Shown here: in pieces, positions 19,779 to 31,050 of the stretch
Layout of the letters: every line of letters begins with the position of its first letter
Position numbering within the stretch: the stretch's first letter is position 1
Origin: Eutreptiella sp. 'Long Island Sound 2002'
Taxonomy: Eukaryota > Euglenozoa > Euglenophyceae > Eutreptiales > Eutreptiaceae
Direction: 5' to 3'
NCBI GenBank assembly: GCA_964036045.1
Contig: OZ038378.1
Span: forward strand, 21,214,941-21,278,940
Length of the DNA stretch: 64,000 nt
Position numbers and translations under genes: made by a program
The notes under the pieces: model-generated
The model's input: only the letters and a program-made list of their open reading frames with translations
Told to the model about the DNA's origin: nothing
Database searches by the model: none

Positions 19779-21714
19779 AAAAAATCAGATTTTTCAGCTC
19801 GGCACTAGAAAATTTTTCGCCTGAATGTTCAGATTCTTCCACGAGATTCCAGAAGCGCTGTCTCTTGTCTTGCACTTCGTGCAAGATTAATCGCGAGAAC
19901 GAAGGAAAATTCTTCAACATCTGGTGGTAATAGTCCTCAGGCAGCCGGGATCCACGTACCTCCAACTGTTCCCACACCTCATCAAAGATAAGGGGGGAAC
20001 TTGAATCCTCACGATCACTCCAGGTCCTGAGCCAAGTGTTGGCCGGCGCTCCCTCAAGGCAGTCCAAGAGCGCCATCAGGAACTGATCATCCTGGAGTTT
20101 TTGAGTCTTAACCCACAGTTTAAATTCCCGTTGGAACTGAGGCCAACGTCTGGGGTTCCCATTATACTTCGGCTGCTTGGCAACCTGACGAAGTCGCAAT
20201 GAAGTAGGATTTAGGAGTGAATCCAGCCCAACACCGGCCGTAATGGCAGACACCTTGGCGGCATCATTAGCCACACCAGCTCCGGCGAGGGTCTGGGCGA
20301 GCAACATCTGGGCTATTGCATTGGAATCAACAGCAGGAAGGGTAGTACGGGAGGCAGTTCGTTTGGCATTCTGAGCCTCAGTCCTAGCCTTCGCCGATCT
20401 ACTCTGAGATCGAGAGATTGTAACCCTTTCCTTTAGCTTAGTCCTGCTGATCCTTGCGTCGGTGGTCTTAGAGTCCACCGAAGGAGCAATCGAAAAAATT
20501 TCTGTCGCCTCCTCCGACGGTTCTGTTGTTTGTTCCACCGATGATGCGCCCTCAGACCTCATGTGGGTCTTGAAAAGATCTTTAATTCCCAGCGTCTGAA
20601 TGATGAGTTGCATTTGATCTTTGAGCAATTGGAGCTCAGTATCTCGCTGTAATCTGCAAGAGCAGTCGGCAGGACAGTACATACCGTGTCCTGAAGGGCC
20701 TGAGCAGGCTGTCGGACCGCTAATCTCAGTGGTTCGCAGCCAGGAGTCCACTTGGGGAGCTCCTTCAGCCCTAATTTCTAGGCTTGCCTGCCTGGCTGCC
20801 TCTAAAATTCCTTCCTCAACCGCGGCGGCTAGATCGTCGCGGATGGAAACAGAGGGATGAGGGGCGGAGGGCCCGGCAACAGGTGCCTTGGTCTTCTCCT
20901 TCGGAAAAGGGCTTGCCTCCCAGATCTGCAAGAAAATGGCAAAAGAGTCATCTTCTTGAGAACACCACCACATCCTGGTATTAATTTCTTCTTGAAGGAG
21001 GAAAAAATATTCGAATAAAAAATCAGAGGCGATTCTTTCTTGACCTATCAGCTTAGACGTGGCTAATAGACAAAGGGCCTCAAGCGCCTCAAGGTTACGG
21101 GTCACTTCTGAAGACAAATGGTTGTCCCATTGTGCCCAAGAGGCTGGTCGATTATAGGTAGGTACCTCACCTGGACCACCCATCTCAATGTCGTCAATGT
21201 CGGCGTCGATGGTCTCAAAATGTGGACATTGGTAAGGAGTATTAGTACCTGCCAGGTCCGTAAGCTCCACCGGAGCGTTGCCATTAGCGTAGGCTGGGAG
21301 ATTCCAGCTGCTTGATGGCCAATTTCGACTGGGATCTTGATGGTAATCTGGGCCTCCACAGCTGCTGATTTGTGCCCTTCTTGGGCAATTTGGGCTTGCG
21401 CAAGGCATTCCTCTCAAGGCCTCGTTCGCACAGCACCACGGCAGCGTAATCGTTACGTCTCCAGAGGTGGCGGAGTCTACGGGGCCGTACTGGGGAGCTA
21501 GCTGTGGTTGGGACACCAAAGGAACAACATTCAGGTAGCCTCTGCTACCATGAAAGTGCTGCCCTGGGTCGTTGAGGGTGCCGGAGGGCTCGGGGCCGGC
21601 AAGACCAGTGGGGCAGGCACGCGAGGAGTCTTCCTGGATGTTGTTATTGGGGGTAGAACCGGACACTCGGACACCAACGGAGGCGAGAGCAGCAACAACT
21701 GAAGCAAGGTCCAT
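19777..21714 (-). CDS. Gag, first part (capsid-like), starting inside the 5' LTR
   Basis: The ATG at 21714 lies about 164 bp inside the LTR boundary (21551). The product begins MDLASVVAALASVGV and reads straight through the LTR end and the primer-binding site. The C-terminal half has a capsid-type signature (PKYNGNPRRWPQFQREF, LLDCLEGAPANTWL, VWEQLEVRGSRLPEDYYHQML) similar to retrotransposon Gag families. The middle is Ser/Arg/Ala-rich. It ends at TGA 19779-19777, immediately after six T's. I chose this start because a TATA-like motif lies about 240 bp upstream and the frame is open from this ATG. Confidence 0.88.
   Translation of the reverse strand: MDLASVVAALASVGVRVSGSTPNNNIQEDSSRACPTGLAGPEPSGTLNDPGQHFHGSRGYLNVVPLVSQPQLAPQYGPVDSATSGDVTITLPWCCANEALRGMPCASPNCPRRAQISSCGGPDYHQDPSRNWPSSSWNLPAYANGNAPVELTDLAGTNTPYQCPHFETIDADIDDIEMGGPGEVPTYNRPASWAQWDNHLSSEVTRNLEALEALCLLATSKLIGQERIASDFLFEYFFLLQEEINTRMWWCSQEDDSFAIFLQIWEASPFPKEKTKAPVAGPSAPHPSVSIRDDLAAAVEEGILEAARQASLEIRAEGAPQVDSWLRTTEISGPTACSGPSGHGMYCPADCSCRLQRDTELQLLKDQMQLIIQTLGIKDLFKTHMRSEGASSVEQTTEPSEEATEIFSIAPSVDSKTTDARISRTKLKERVTISRSQSRSAKARTEAQNAKRTASRTTLPAVDSNAIAQMLLAQTLAGAGVANDAAKVSAITAGVGLDSLLNPTSLRLRQVAKQPKYNGNPRRWPQFQREFKLWVKTQKLQDDQFLMALLDCLEGAPANTWLRTWSDREDSSSPLIFDEVWEQLEVRGSRLPEDYYHQMLKNFPSFSRLILHEVQDKRQRFWNLVEESEHSGEKFSSAELKNLIF
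21539..21550 (-). promoter_or_regulatory. Primer-binding site matching initiator tRNA-Met
   Basis: On the minus strand TGGTAGCAGAGG starts directly after the LTR end (CA at 21551). It is the complement of the 3' end of eukaryotic initiator tRNA-Met (...CCTCTGCTACCA). It lies within the Gag reading frame. Confidence 0.88.
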
Positions 21715-22082
21715 GCTGATTGTAGTCCGGCAGAAAATCCCAGTCTATGAAGAAAATTGAGGCGAATTATTCTAAATACATCTGAGTGTCCAAAACTGTC
21801 TGAAAAGATTTTAATAATCCAATTATGTAAAAATGTTTGGCCGATCTGGCCCGCGAGCGCGCGTCAGCGGCAAATGGCAATTCCAGCTAAAATAGCAAAA
21901 CGCGGCGGATTTACGGGGAATGGACCGCGGAATCAAATCCGGCAAATCAGAAATATATAGGAAATATCCTGAGACTGAGCTGCGAGGCGGCGGTTCCGCC
22001 GAAGCAAAGAAAATGACCAAAATGTAGCCAATCTGGGCAGAATGTCTGAAAATCTGAGCAGATGGGGCTAGCTGCACTTACA
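21551..22082 (-). repeat. 5' LTR of complete gypsy element (532 bp)
   Basis: The LTR starts (minus strand) TGTAAGTGC at 22082 and ends CA at 21551. It contains a TATA-like box and the first roughly 54 codons of Gag. Its partner is 11303-11834. Confidence 0.97.
21952..21960 (-). promoter_or_regulatory. TATA-like box in 5' LTR
   Basis: CTATATATTT on the minus strand lies about 240 bp upstream of the Gag ATG. It is preserved in the other LTR. Transcription would start roughly 25-35 bp downstream, giving a leader of about 200 nt. Confidence 0.5.
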
Positions 22083-22475
22083 GAGCCCTCCCTCGAGGGC
22101 CTGGTCCATCGGCCCAGCAAGGGGTCGGTGGAGAACTGCCGCCTCCAGCCGGCGGGGGGGTGGATGCCGCAGGCCGCATGGGAAGCCATGCTGGCTGATG
22201 CGCTCCACCCCCTGGGAGTCCACCCCCGCAACCTGGCCGCGCCCCAGGACCACCCGTATGTCCTCAGACGCCTGCAGGAGACCCTCCAGGAAACGCAGCG
22301 AGACGGCATCCGCCTGTGGGACATCACCCAAAGCCCAGCCCCGCACACACACACCCCCTCACCACCCCACAAGCGTCGGCGCACCGACACCAGCGACACC
22401 CACAGCACCCCAGGAGCCCTGCGCGCCACACAACACGACGTGCCTGACCCCCCGGCCAGCGGCGCCGCCATCTAA
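22083..22475 (+). pseudogene. C-rich segment ORF C, 3' part (after gypsy insertion)
   Basis: Starting at the right-hand GAGCC duplication, this frame continues ORF C in phase. The gypsy insertion plus the 5-bp duplication is the only interruption. It encodes about 130 residues: GGWMPQAAWEAMLADAL, NLAAPQDHPYVLRRLQETL, DGIRLWDITQ, then a Pro/His/Thr tract with a basic HKRRRT. It ends at TAA 22473-22475. The uninterrupted ORF C would have been about 485 codons. Function unknown. Confidence 0.6.
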
Positions 22476-22964
22476 CCCCGTTACCCAGCAAACCACCATC
22501 ACGGGGCGCCACGCCAGACCCCGCCCAGAAGTCACCAAACGAACCGGACGCCGAAGGAAGCCAACGCACACGACAACGAGCACCACTACGCCCAAAGGCA
22601 CCGAACCCAGGCCCGCTAACGTCGCAACCGCCTAACCGAGCCAGAACCCAAGCACAAGTCAAACCCGAGCCACACCCCAAAACCGCTAACCCTTGACTCC
22701 TAACCAAGCCCGCCGAGGGGACAACGTAACCACAGCCCACACCCACAGCCCACACAGCCGCCTAACCAGCCAGCTCCAGAAGCAAAGAGACACCTCACCA
22801 AACCCACCCTGACCAGAGCCCACGTACATCAGGACGCGCGAGCCGCACCCCTGGGGCGCGACCGCCGCCACAGCACCGACGACACACGCCAGAGGACACA
22901 ACGCTATTGCACCGCCGCACCAGCTGCCCATGCCTGTGCCTGCAGTGTACGCGCGCCCCTGTTT

Positions 22965-23054
22965 TTCTCTTTTTTGTTTTTTCTTTTTTTTCCCAAAAAA
23001 AAAAAAAAAAAACAAGTAAAAAAATAAAAAAAACAAGTAAAAAAAAAAAAAAAC
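22965..23054. other. T-run/A-run tract, possible poly(A) end
   Basis: Several T-runs followed by an 18-base A-run and two more A-rich stretches separated by CAAGT. T then A runs could fold back on each other. The A tract could be the poly(A) tail of a retroposed transcript that includes the C-rich ORFs, but no target duplication was found to prove it. Confidence 0.45.
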
Positions 23055-23124
23055 CGAAAATTAGGGGGGGAGGAAGAGGGACACAACCACCAGTGGCACA
23101 CGCGCACCGCACATAGCACGCACG

Positions 23125-23315
23125 CCGGTGAACAGGAGCCCAGTGGCCCAGGACACCGCACATGCAACACAACACACCGAGCGAGCACACCGGTGAACAG
23201 GAGCCAGCCGGCCCAGGACACCGCAGACACACGACAGCAAACCGCGCGGGCACACCGGTGAACAGAAGCCCAGCGGCCCAGGACACTGCACACACATAGG
23301 GCGGCCGAGGGACAG
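23125..23315 (+). repeat. 65-bp tandem repeat, three units
   Basis: CCGGTGAACAG recurs at 23125, 23190 and 23255 within otherwise similar units (GGCCCAGGACAC follows in each). The period is 65 bp, so any frame shifts between units. Confidence 0.85.
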
Positions 23316-23870
23316 GAAAGAACCAATACCCCATGGGTCGGACGCACTGGGGCAACCCAGCCGACCCACCGGGCCAGTGGCAGGAGCGGTACTCCAAGGC
23401 CACTGGTCCGAGCCCGGCCAGGCTGCATCGGGGACCAAGGCAAACGTCACCCGGAGCCATGGAAGCAACCGGTGACAGGCGAGCCGGTACACAGTCCAGG
23501 AGGGGGTCACCTGCCAAGCAGAGTGGCCCCGCAACTCAAGCCACAAGGGTGAGGCGGACGTACCGTAGACTAGCGGGAGCAATACCCCTTGTGGTGAGAG
23601 ATACTCCACGCGTCTGGGCAGCCCCCCAGAGCTGCCGCCCAAAGGAGGGGGCATGTGGCCCTACCCATGGACACATGTGGGGACACCCTCCCACCTGGGA
23701 CACATGGACCGGGTGGCCGCGACAATGCCTTCCAAAGCACATGCGGGAGCGGCTCAAGAGGCACCTGACATAGGGCAGTGGGAGGGACAGGACGTCCCCT
23801 TGGTAAGACCTTCTTCCTGCAATGTCAAAGGAGGCATCCCGAGCTCCCGAAGATACCTACCTACCTACCT

Positions 23871-24248
23871 CTGACTGACCATCGTACGCTGCAGAAGTGG
23901 TACCACGACGATTTGTTGACGGTCAGTGGTCCACTTGGCCGTCGCAGTCGTTGGCATGAATTTCTATCGAGATATCCCCTAGTGGAGGTGCGGTACACTC
24001 CGGCTGCGGGGAACATTGTTCGTGACGTGCTCTCCCGTTGTGCGTACCCTGCCAACACTGCGGCCCCTGATAGTAGCATACATGGGTCAGAAAATGATGC
24101 GGCTGCATGGGAAAGGACTGAGGTGAAGGTCAGGGAGCAGGAAAATCAGGCCTTGCATGAGCATCCACTTTTCGCTGATTGTATGCAAGAGTTGGAGCGG
24201 GGCTCCAAATCACTGCACCTCCTCTCACAGAATGACGGACGTCAGAAG
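23871..24248 (+). pseudogene. Gypsy family C RNase H/spacer fragment (right copy, 5' part)
   Basis: Near-identical to 6109-6488 of the left copy. It starts in the RNase H motif LTDHRTLQKW, runs through DVLSRCAYP (Trp to Cys relative to the left copy) and QELERGSKSLH, and stops where a 662-bp LTR begins. The rest of the element resumes at 31051. Everything 5' of RNase H is missing. Confidence 0.9.
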
Positions 24249-24910
24249 TGTAATAAGTCAGGGCATTGGGGCCTGTCAGAAGCTTTCTGGAGGATCTATA
24301 CTAGACCTCTCCAACCTTCAAGATCCTAGAACACTAGGATATTTGCTCATATTTGGCTTATATTCCAAGCCTATAGCTTACTGCTAGAGTCTACTGCTCT
24401 TAGGTACACTACAGAGAGCAGAGATCTAGGATACATTAGTAGCCATACATGAATAATCACATCCCATATGCTTATAATGTGATTTAATCATGTTTTATAG
24501 CATTTTAGAAGGTTCTAATGTATTAGAAGCTATTTTGAAGCTGTTTCAAAGCTTCAGATGGCCTGTCGCGACTGTCGCCGTCTTTTGCCGCCGACAGCAA
24601 ATTACGTAATGTTGACAAGGCCTGTGATAAAATAGACTACTCAGAAAGTTGATAAAATATAGGTTTTATTGCCTTTTTAATGAGAATTTATTGTTATATC
24701 AATTTTCTTGTTATTTAGGCATGTGAACCCGTATTACTGGACCAGCCAGTTGGTCCAGCTCAATGTTCGTTCACGACTTCGTCTTCTTGCTGTTGCCTGT
24801 GTCCTGTACTTGCCAACAAGATGAATTGTAATGGAGAACATTGGAAGCAATTTGATTTTTAAGTGCAAGACAAGGAAAATGGGTTTTCTATATGCACCCA
24901 AGCACAAGCA
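24249..24910 (+). repeat. Left 662-bp LTR of non-autonomous element
   Basis: Begins TG and ends CA. It differs from 30389-31050 at only a few bases, so the insertion is recent. It directly follows CAGAAG of the gypsy copy. Confidence 0.85.
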
Positions 24911-27900
24911 TATGACAGTCCAGTAATCTGAAGTTCCAGCAGGTCGACGACGACGAGGACGACGAGCAGCAGCTGGGCCAGCGTACGCTGTTCAAGTAAA
25001 GTGAGTTCCTTGCTTGAATTTATCAAAAAGTTCAAGAAACTTTGAAGTTTTGAAGGTATACTTCCTCCTATGGTCAAAGAACCTTCAAATTAATTCGAAG
25101 ACTGGAGGAGCGTAGCGTGAAGCGACCTTTACGAAAATACAACGACGCCCGAGGCTTCAGAACATTTCGAAAAGGCGTCCAGTGGGTCTATTTCATTGAG
25201 TTTGGTGAAGATTTTGAAGGATTTTAACTTAACAAGAAGTTTCAAAAATGTGGTGAACTTCTACAACACAAGGCGACTTCCCAGCGCTTCAGCGACGACG
25301 ACAACGCCTTCTACGACAACGACGTGCTGCAGGAGCGCTGCGAGCGAGCTTCTGCAGGCTCTCTTGAGGCTCTTTGAGGCCTAGAGCCATTGATTGTGTG
25401 GCTTTTGTTTGCTACATTTTGCATGCTTGTTGTTTTGATTCTCAAGGCTTTACTTCTCCTTGCTTACGGTCCCTCTGGTTGACCCTATGTCAAGGGAAGG
25501 GGCAACAGCGACGGTCCGTGACTATAAATCCCCACCCCAGTCACTGTGCACCCTCCTTGGAGCCCAAAAGCTTTGATTTCTTCATGATTTCTTCCATGTC
25601 TTTCATCTATCACAAGGCCAAAAATGTCGAAAATGGCCTACCTTATTTTACGCATAACTATGCGCCAGTGCGTCGAATCGCACCAACTAAAGCGCTGTTG
25701 TAAAGTAGAGAGCGCTAGCTTTCAAATGCAACTCTCACTTTGTTTCAATTCCTCAAGGGCTATTTTCTGTGATTTTTTCAGAATGACCCATGAATCACTT
25801 TTTGCCCAACCCTCTAAAACACTCAAAAATGTCATTTGGTGTTTTACGCATATCTTCGCGCCACTGCGCTGAAAAAATCTGAACCAAGTATTTTTCGAAA
25901 GTAGACAGTGGTACGCCTCTATCCCCCACTTCACTTTCTTGGAATCAATTTTTCTGCTATTTTTCGCATCTCCAACAAAGTCAGCCATGAACCACACCCC
26001 AAAAACCCCTCAAAAGTGCCTTTTGTGCTTCCTTCATATCTCCCTGAGAAAAAAGGTTTGAGGTTTAACATTATTTTTCTGAACAACACTGAAGTATGTG
26101 CTTTCTAACCCTGAGTCGTTTTTATTTTCAGAAAATAAGAATGGCTATGGTAAAATTGCAACAAGTTACCACACAAACCACTTGGTGAAAAATCATGCAC
26201 AATGGTTTTGGAGGTTTGATCATTTCTCTGAGACCCTGGTGAGTTCGCACCTGAACCAAGGTGTTTTGTGAACACTCGAGTACGAAGTTTACGACAAATG
26301 TTTACTTTGAATTTCTGTGGTCACGATTGGATTTTTTCCATGGTGGTTTACTTAGTGCATGAAAGCATGTTTTCAATTTTTGTGTTCATGAATCTGCAAG
26401 AAAAAGACCTTTCTCAGAGCCTATGGTGAGTTGAACAGTCATCAAAGCTGTTTTGGAAAGGTAATGGTGTCTAGTTTGCAGATATCTAATAATTGGATTT
26501 TTTTGAAAATGGGATGACAGTGAAAAAGTTCGGCTTCCTTGTGCTTTTTTGATGGTTTTTCAGCATGTGTGGCATGTGAGATTCATGTGTCTCCCCCCAA
26601 CTTCTGTATCTCCGAGCCTATGATGAGTTGGCGCAACATCAAATATGTTTCGAAAACCTGAGGACATGCCCTACTAGTGCGGACATTCTTTTTCTGACAT
26701 GTCAGCAACATAGTGCACAAAAAAGGTCCAGAAGTTGCACATTTTCAAGGAAAAACATGGTTTTTGGTCATTGTTTTGCAAAACCATTCGCGATTTCTGT
26801 GGTCTCCTAACCTTGAATCATTGTATGATATTGCAGTTTGTGATTGTTTGCATCAGTTTTGATTCATTCTGACTAGGCTTAGCCTAGGTAGAGAGGTAGA
26901 TACCTTAGAATTACTTTAGACACGCAATAAATAGTGAAACATTTTGTTGTCTTTTTGGGCCACAAAACAAACTTGGCCACAACCATTAACAGACCGTTTG
27001 CGACCGCCACATTCACCGTCCAAGCCTTTCCCTTCGACTCCCCAGGCTGAGTGGCTCAGTTCGGCTGGCCCGTTGTGATGGGGACAAAGAAGGCGTGGGG
27101 CTTGTTGCCACCAGGGAGTAGGGAGGCGCAAGACGGGTGTGAGCGGAAGGTGGAAAGAAGACTTAATGCAGGAGCACCCAAGTGAAACATTAAAAGACCG
27201 CATTCGACCAAACCATTGGCATTGACCTCTCTCGGGGTCCTTGTAACCATCCTCCGATGTGAGAGGTTAGTGGTGGTAACTGGTCGCGGAAGAAGCTTGC
27301 AAAACTTACTTACTCTTACTTACTTACTCTAGCTAGCTAGCTAGCTAACTAGCTAGTGTAGGAGGTGCATTGATTTTATGGTATTACCCTAATGCTAACG
27401 GTTGCACATGCAACTTAATGTCTCCGGTCCTCCCCCTGTAGGGCAGGGTGGTGAGGAGAAGTGCCGCAAGGCGCTGGTACTGTAATAGAGGTAACCATTC
27501 CAGTAGGTGCAGGCCGGAATGTTAGCATGCAATGCCATTTAACTGATTTTCATCTCTTTACTGAACTACCTGACACAGTTCAATGTAGTTCTGAGCACGG
27601 TCCGTGCCCTCCCATGGGTTGCCGAGACTCTGCATAGACTGCATGACTTCTGGTCACGGTCCGCCACTCATACGTGTGCTGAGACCCTTTCCGGAAGCCT
27701 GAATTTGTCAAGCTGTTTCATTTGAGCACAATTGCATTTGAGCTAGGAAGTGATTTGTCCTCATTTCACTCTACCATGCATCTCATCCTTCACTGCATGG
27801 CCGTCAAGGCAAGCGTTTGACTAGTGACGTATTCTACTCTCCATTCGGATTGCATTTCATTCATTTCGTTCAAAAAGGTCACTCATTCATTGCATTTCAC

Positions 27901-30378
27901 TTTGCAAATCTTACATTTCATACTGATTGCATTACTTCCTGATTGCAGGGGTTTGCCCATACCGCTCGACATGCAATATGGTCCGTAATTGAGCTGCCCT
28001 ACGTAGTTCTATGAGCACCTTTTGCTCAATAGACCCCGAGTTTTGGATCGCAGCGACGAACAATTCATTCGTATCCACTCAACTTTTGTTGATTAACTGC
28101 AAGTTGTGAGGAATGAATCTCTTTGCCAACCCTCGCGATCATTGACCTAGGTCATTTGGTCTAAAGAGCTAGTTTATCCTCAAATTTGCTACCGAACCAC
28201 TACGGGTACGTTCCGCTTCGTTAACTTTCGCTAGATCACCTGGTACAGCCTCAATTACTGGGTTGGAGAGTGCTCAATTGAGTGTCCGCAGTCTACAACA
28301 TTACATTCTCTATCCCCCCGACCAGACCATCAGCATGACAAACTTACTTGGATTTTTCACACATTCCCTCCCTCATCACACCACACATACAACCCACACA
28401 CAAACACATACCATGAGTCATTTGATTATTCCATTTGTTCTCTTTGGATATCACACTCTGAGGTTTGCTGTAGTACCACATCCATCAAATTTTCGCCTAC
28501 GAGCCAATTTCTAAGTGATTTCCTTCGTGTAGACAGTCAGTGTCCGCTTGCAAGAGCCGGCATTGGTCTCACCCCGCCACGTCTTTGTTGTGTAACACAA
28601 TGAACAGGTTTAAGCTTGGTCACTTAGCCTGTGACTTGGCTAATGCATTCCGCGATGTGTTAGTGAAGAGCCCTACGCCGGTGGCCACCGAGACCAGCGG
28701 TGCACTACGGTAGGTTCATTGAAAAGGATTATCGAAAGGTATCGAAAGCCTACAGTAATGGGCTTCTACCCTCGCGCGGGTAGATAAGTACTTTCCCTGC
28801 AGTGGGATAGACCCCTTCTCTTGCGGTAGAGATAGATGACGGAGTTAAGCTCCAAGAGGATAGCCTGAATCCTGCAATTCAGTTGAGCGGAATTCACTCT
28901 TCATGTAGGAAGACAGGCCCCCGCACGGATGGCTTTGTACAACCATCTGCTGGGCAAGGGGCTCGCCATAATTGGTCTTCCGGTAAGGTACAGAACACAC
29001 TTTAACTACAATAGCATTTTTCGGAGATTTACTACTTCCACTTGTTTGAGACAACCTGACAATGATACATTTCGCGTATGAGGCAGTGGCGACCCTCTAG
29101 TCGTGTAGGATATCCGTTGGCTCGCACTAGAGCTGAACGGCGTTCCATGAAAGATCCGACCTTTCAACTTTTTTTCACTTATCACTTACCTACTTCGTTT
29201 CCAACCAACCTCAGGGGACCAACCCACCCCTACCCGTGAACCTAACCCCTACATGCACACATACAATTCATTGGTTTTGTCATCTTTAGCACTTGCCACA
29301 ACCCATACATCTTCTTTCTCTGAATTTACATGATGAACACACTTCTACATTTTCACTTCTTCGTGCAAGTTATTTGCTTTGGTAATTTAAGTCATTTGGG
29401 ACATGTCTACACAAAGCAGTATTCCCGCTAGCTTCATATCTCATTAAATTCCTGTTGGCTATGTCCTATTGAGGAACATGGTTCATATGCTCTGCGGCCC
29501 AGAGCATTTTTCCGTGAGGGGATATTGATTCTTTTGTACATGATTGCTAAGCTTGTTAGGTAACTGACGTTTCAGCTTTGTTTTTAGAGATAGCTAGAAA
29601 GTATGAGTAAAAGGTTGGTAATGACGGACTATAGTACTTTGGTTGAAGTATTAGTATAAATCCCCATACCCCCAGACGGATCAATACCCATGGCCGGGAT
29701 AAGAAAGAGCAGATCCGGGTCAGATGATGTCTACTCATCGTGACTGCCACCCCCCCCCACACACTATGAGTTATCCCTACCCGCTAAACTAATCAACAGT
29801 TGGTCATTACTGATGCTGCCTCGCTTTCTCTGTCCATGTAATGCAGGCCAAGAAACCCATTGCATCAAATAGGTACCAATGCATCCATTGCATTAGGTAG
29901 CCACATGTAACGCGTCCGTTGAGTAAGGTGGTATATCCTCTCTTTGGATGACGAAGACAAGCCTGTCAATAGACAGCTTGGGCAGAGCTTGAATTTCCAG
30001 TTTAACCCCACATGTTGCATTTCATTCTCAATTGTGATTGATTTTCCGTATAGCTCATTGTAATTTATACGTCTACATCCAGGTGTATTACCCTTACCCT
30101 CATTGTTTGCCTGAAGATTTAGGTTATCATTGTTCATACTTTGTATGCTAGCTTTTTGCGTAGTGTTTCTCATGTTTCATTTTGAGCCCTACCATACCCA
30201 ACACTTAGGAACTTTACCCTCTTAGGTAGAGATACATCTTTACCTCTAGGAAGGGGGTAGTAAGACACTACATTAGACACTCAGAACATTCAATATGAGC
30301 GTGCCTTATGCCCATACCCCTCCTTATCTTAGATTATCAGCTTGTCATGAACATTCTTAGCGAATGTACATGAAGCTT

Positions 30379-30388
30379 AGGAAGGGGG
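30379..30388 (+). promoter_or_regulatory. Polypurine tract of non-autonomous LTR element
   Basis: AGGAAGGGGG immediately precedes the TGTAATAAG start of the right LTR. This supports an LTR-retrotransposon origin and plus-strand orientation. Confidence 0.75.
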
Positions 30389-31050
30389 TGTAATAAGTCA
30401 GGGCATTGGGGCCTGTCAGAAGCTTTCTGGAGGATCTATACTAGACCTCTCCAACCTTCAAGATCCTAGAACACTAGGATATTTGCTCATATTTGGCTTA
30501 TATTCCAAGCCTATAGCTTACTGCTAGAGTCTACTGCTCTTAGGTACACTACAGAGAGCAGAGATCTAGGATACATTAGTAGCCATACATGAATAATCAC
30601 ATCCCATATGCTTATAATGTGATTTAATCATGTTTTATAGCATTTTAGAAGGTTCTAATGTATTAGAAGCTATTTTGAAGCTGTTTCGAAGCTTCAGATG
30701 GCCTGTCGCGACTGTCGCCGTCTTTTGCCGCCGACAGCAATTTACGTAATGTTGACAAGGCCTGTGATAAAATAGACTACTCAGAAAGTTGATAAAATAT
30801 AGGTTTTATTGCCTTTTTCATGAGAATTTATTGTTATATCAATTTTCTTGTTATTTAGGCATGTGAACCCGTATCACTGGACCAGCCAGTTGGTCCAGCT
30901 CAATGTTCGTTCACGACTTCGTCTTCTTGCTATTGCCTGTGTCCTGTACTTGCCAACAAGATCAATTGTAATGGAGAACATTGGAAACAATTTGATTTTT
31001 AAGTGCAAGACAAGTAAAATGGGTTTTCTATATGCACCCAAGCACAAGCA
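30389..31050 (+). repeat. Right 662-bp LTR of non-autonomous element
   Basis: Partner of 24249-24910. It is followed directly by TATCACAAATCG of the interrupted gypsy copy. Confidence 0.85.

Larger units (their letters stand above)
11303..22082 (-). mobile_element. Complete Ty3/gypsy chromovirus-like element, 10.78 kb
   Basis: Structure read on the minus strand: 5' LTR (21551-22082), primer-binding site (21539-21550), Gag in two frames (21714-18678), Pol (18677-13494), 1.65-kb non-coding region, polypurine tract (11835-11844), 3' LTR (11303-11834). Both LTRs are 532 bp, begin TG and end CA, and differ at only a handful of positions, so the insertion is fairly recent. It is flanked by GAGCC duplications and interrupts ORF C of the C-rich segment. 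Gag starts inside the LTR, which is unusual. Confidence 0.97.
22476..23870. other. GC-rich 3' region of the C-rich segment
   Basis: This is downstream of ORF C. It holds a T-run followed by long A-runs (about 22970-23054), a 65-bp tandem repeat (23125-23315) and about 550 bp of GC-rich sequence with one ATG frame (23333-23773, 146 codons, Arg/Pro-rich, no recognisable motif). It ends in a short CTAC repeat (about 23855-23868) where the gypsy family C copy begins. Confidence 0.5.
24249..31050 (+). mobile_element. Non-autonomous LTR element (LARD-like), 6.8 kb, no coding capacity
   Basis: Direct repeats of 662 bp (24249-24910 and 30389-31050), both beginning TGTAATAAG and ending CACAAGCA, flank 5.48 kb with no long ORF. 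The purine tract AGGAAGGGGG abuts the right LTR. A tRNA primer site is not obvious after the left LTR (TATGACAGTCCAG). The internal part is AT-richer up to about 27000, contains a (GCTA)n-like stretch near 27330 and a second purine-rich AGGAAGGGGG near 30247, and encodes nothing I recognise. It sits inside the gypsy family C copy. Confidence 0.75.

Noticed and set aside
27300-30380. Structured RNA or rDNA-like piece inside the non-coding LTR element
   Set aside because: Balanced composition and several short purine/pyrimidine blocks suggested it, but I found no recognisable rRNA or tRNA core.
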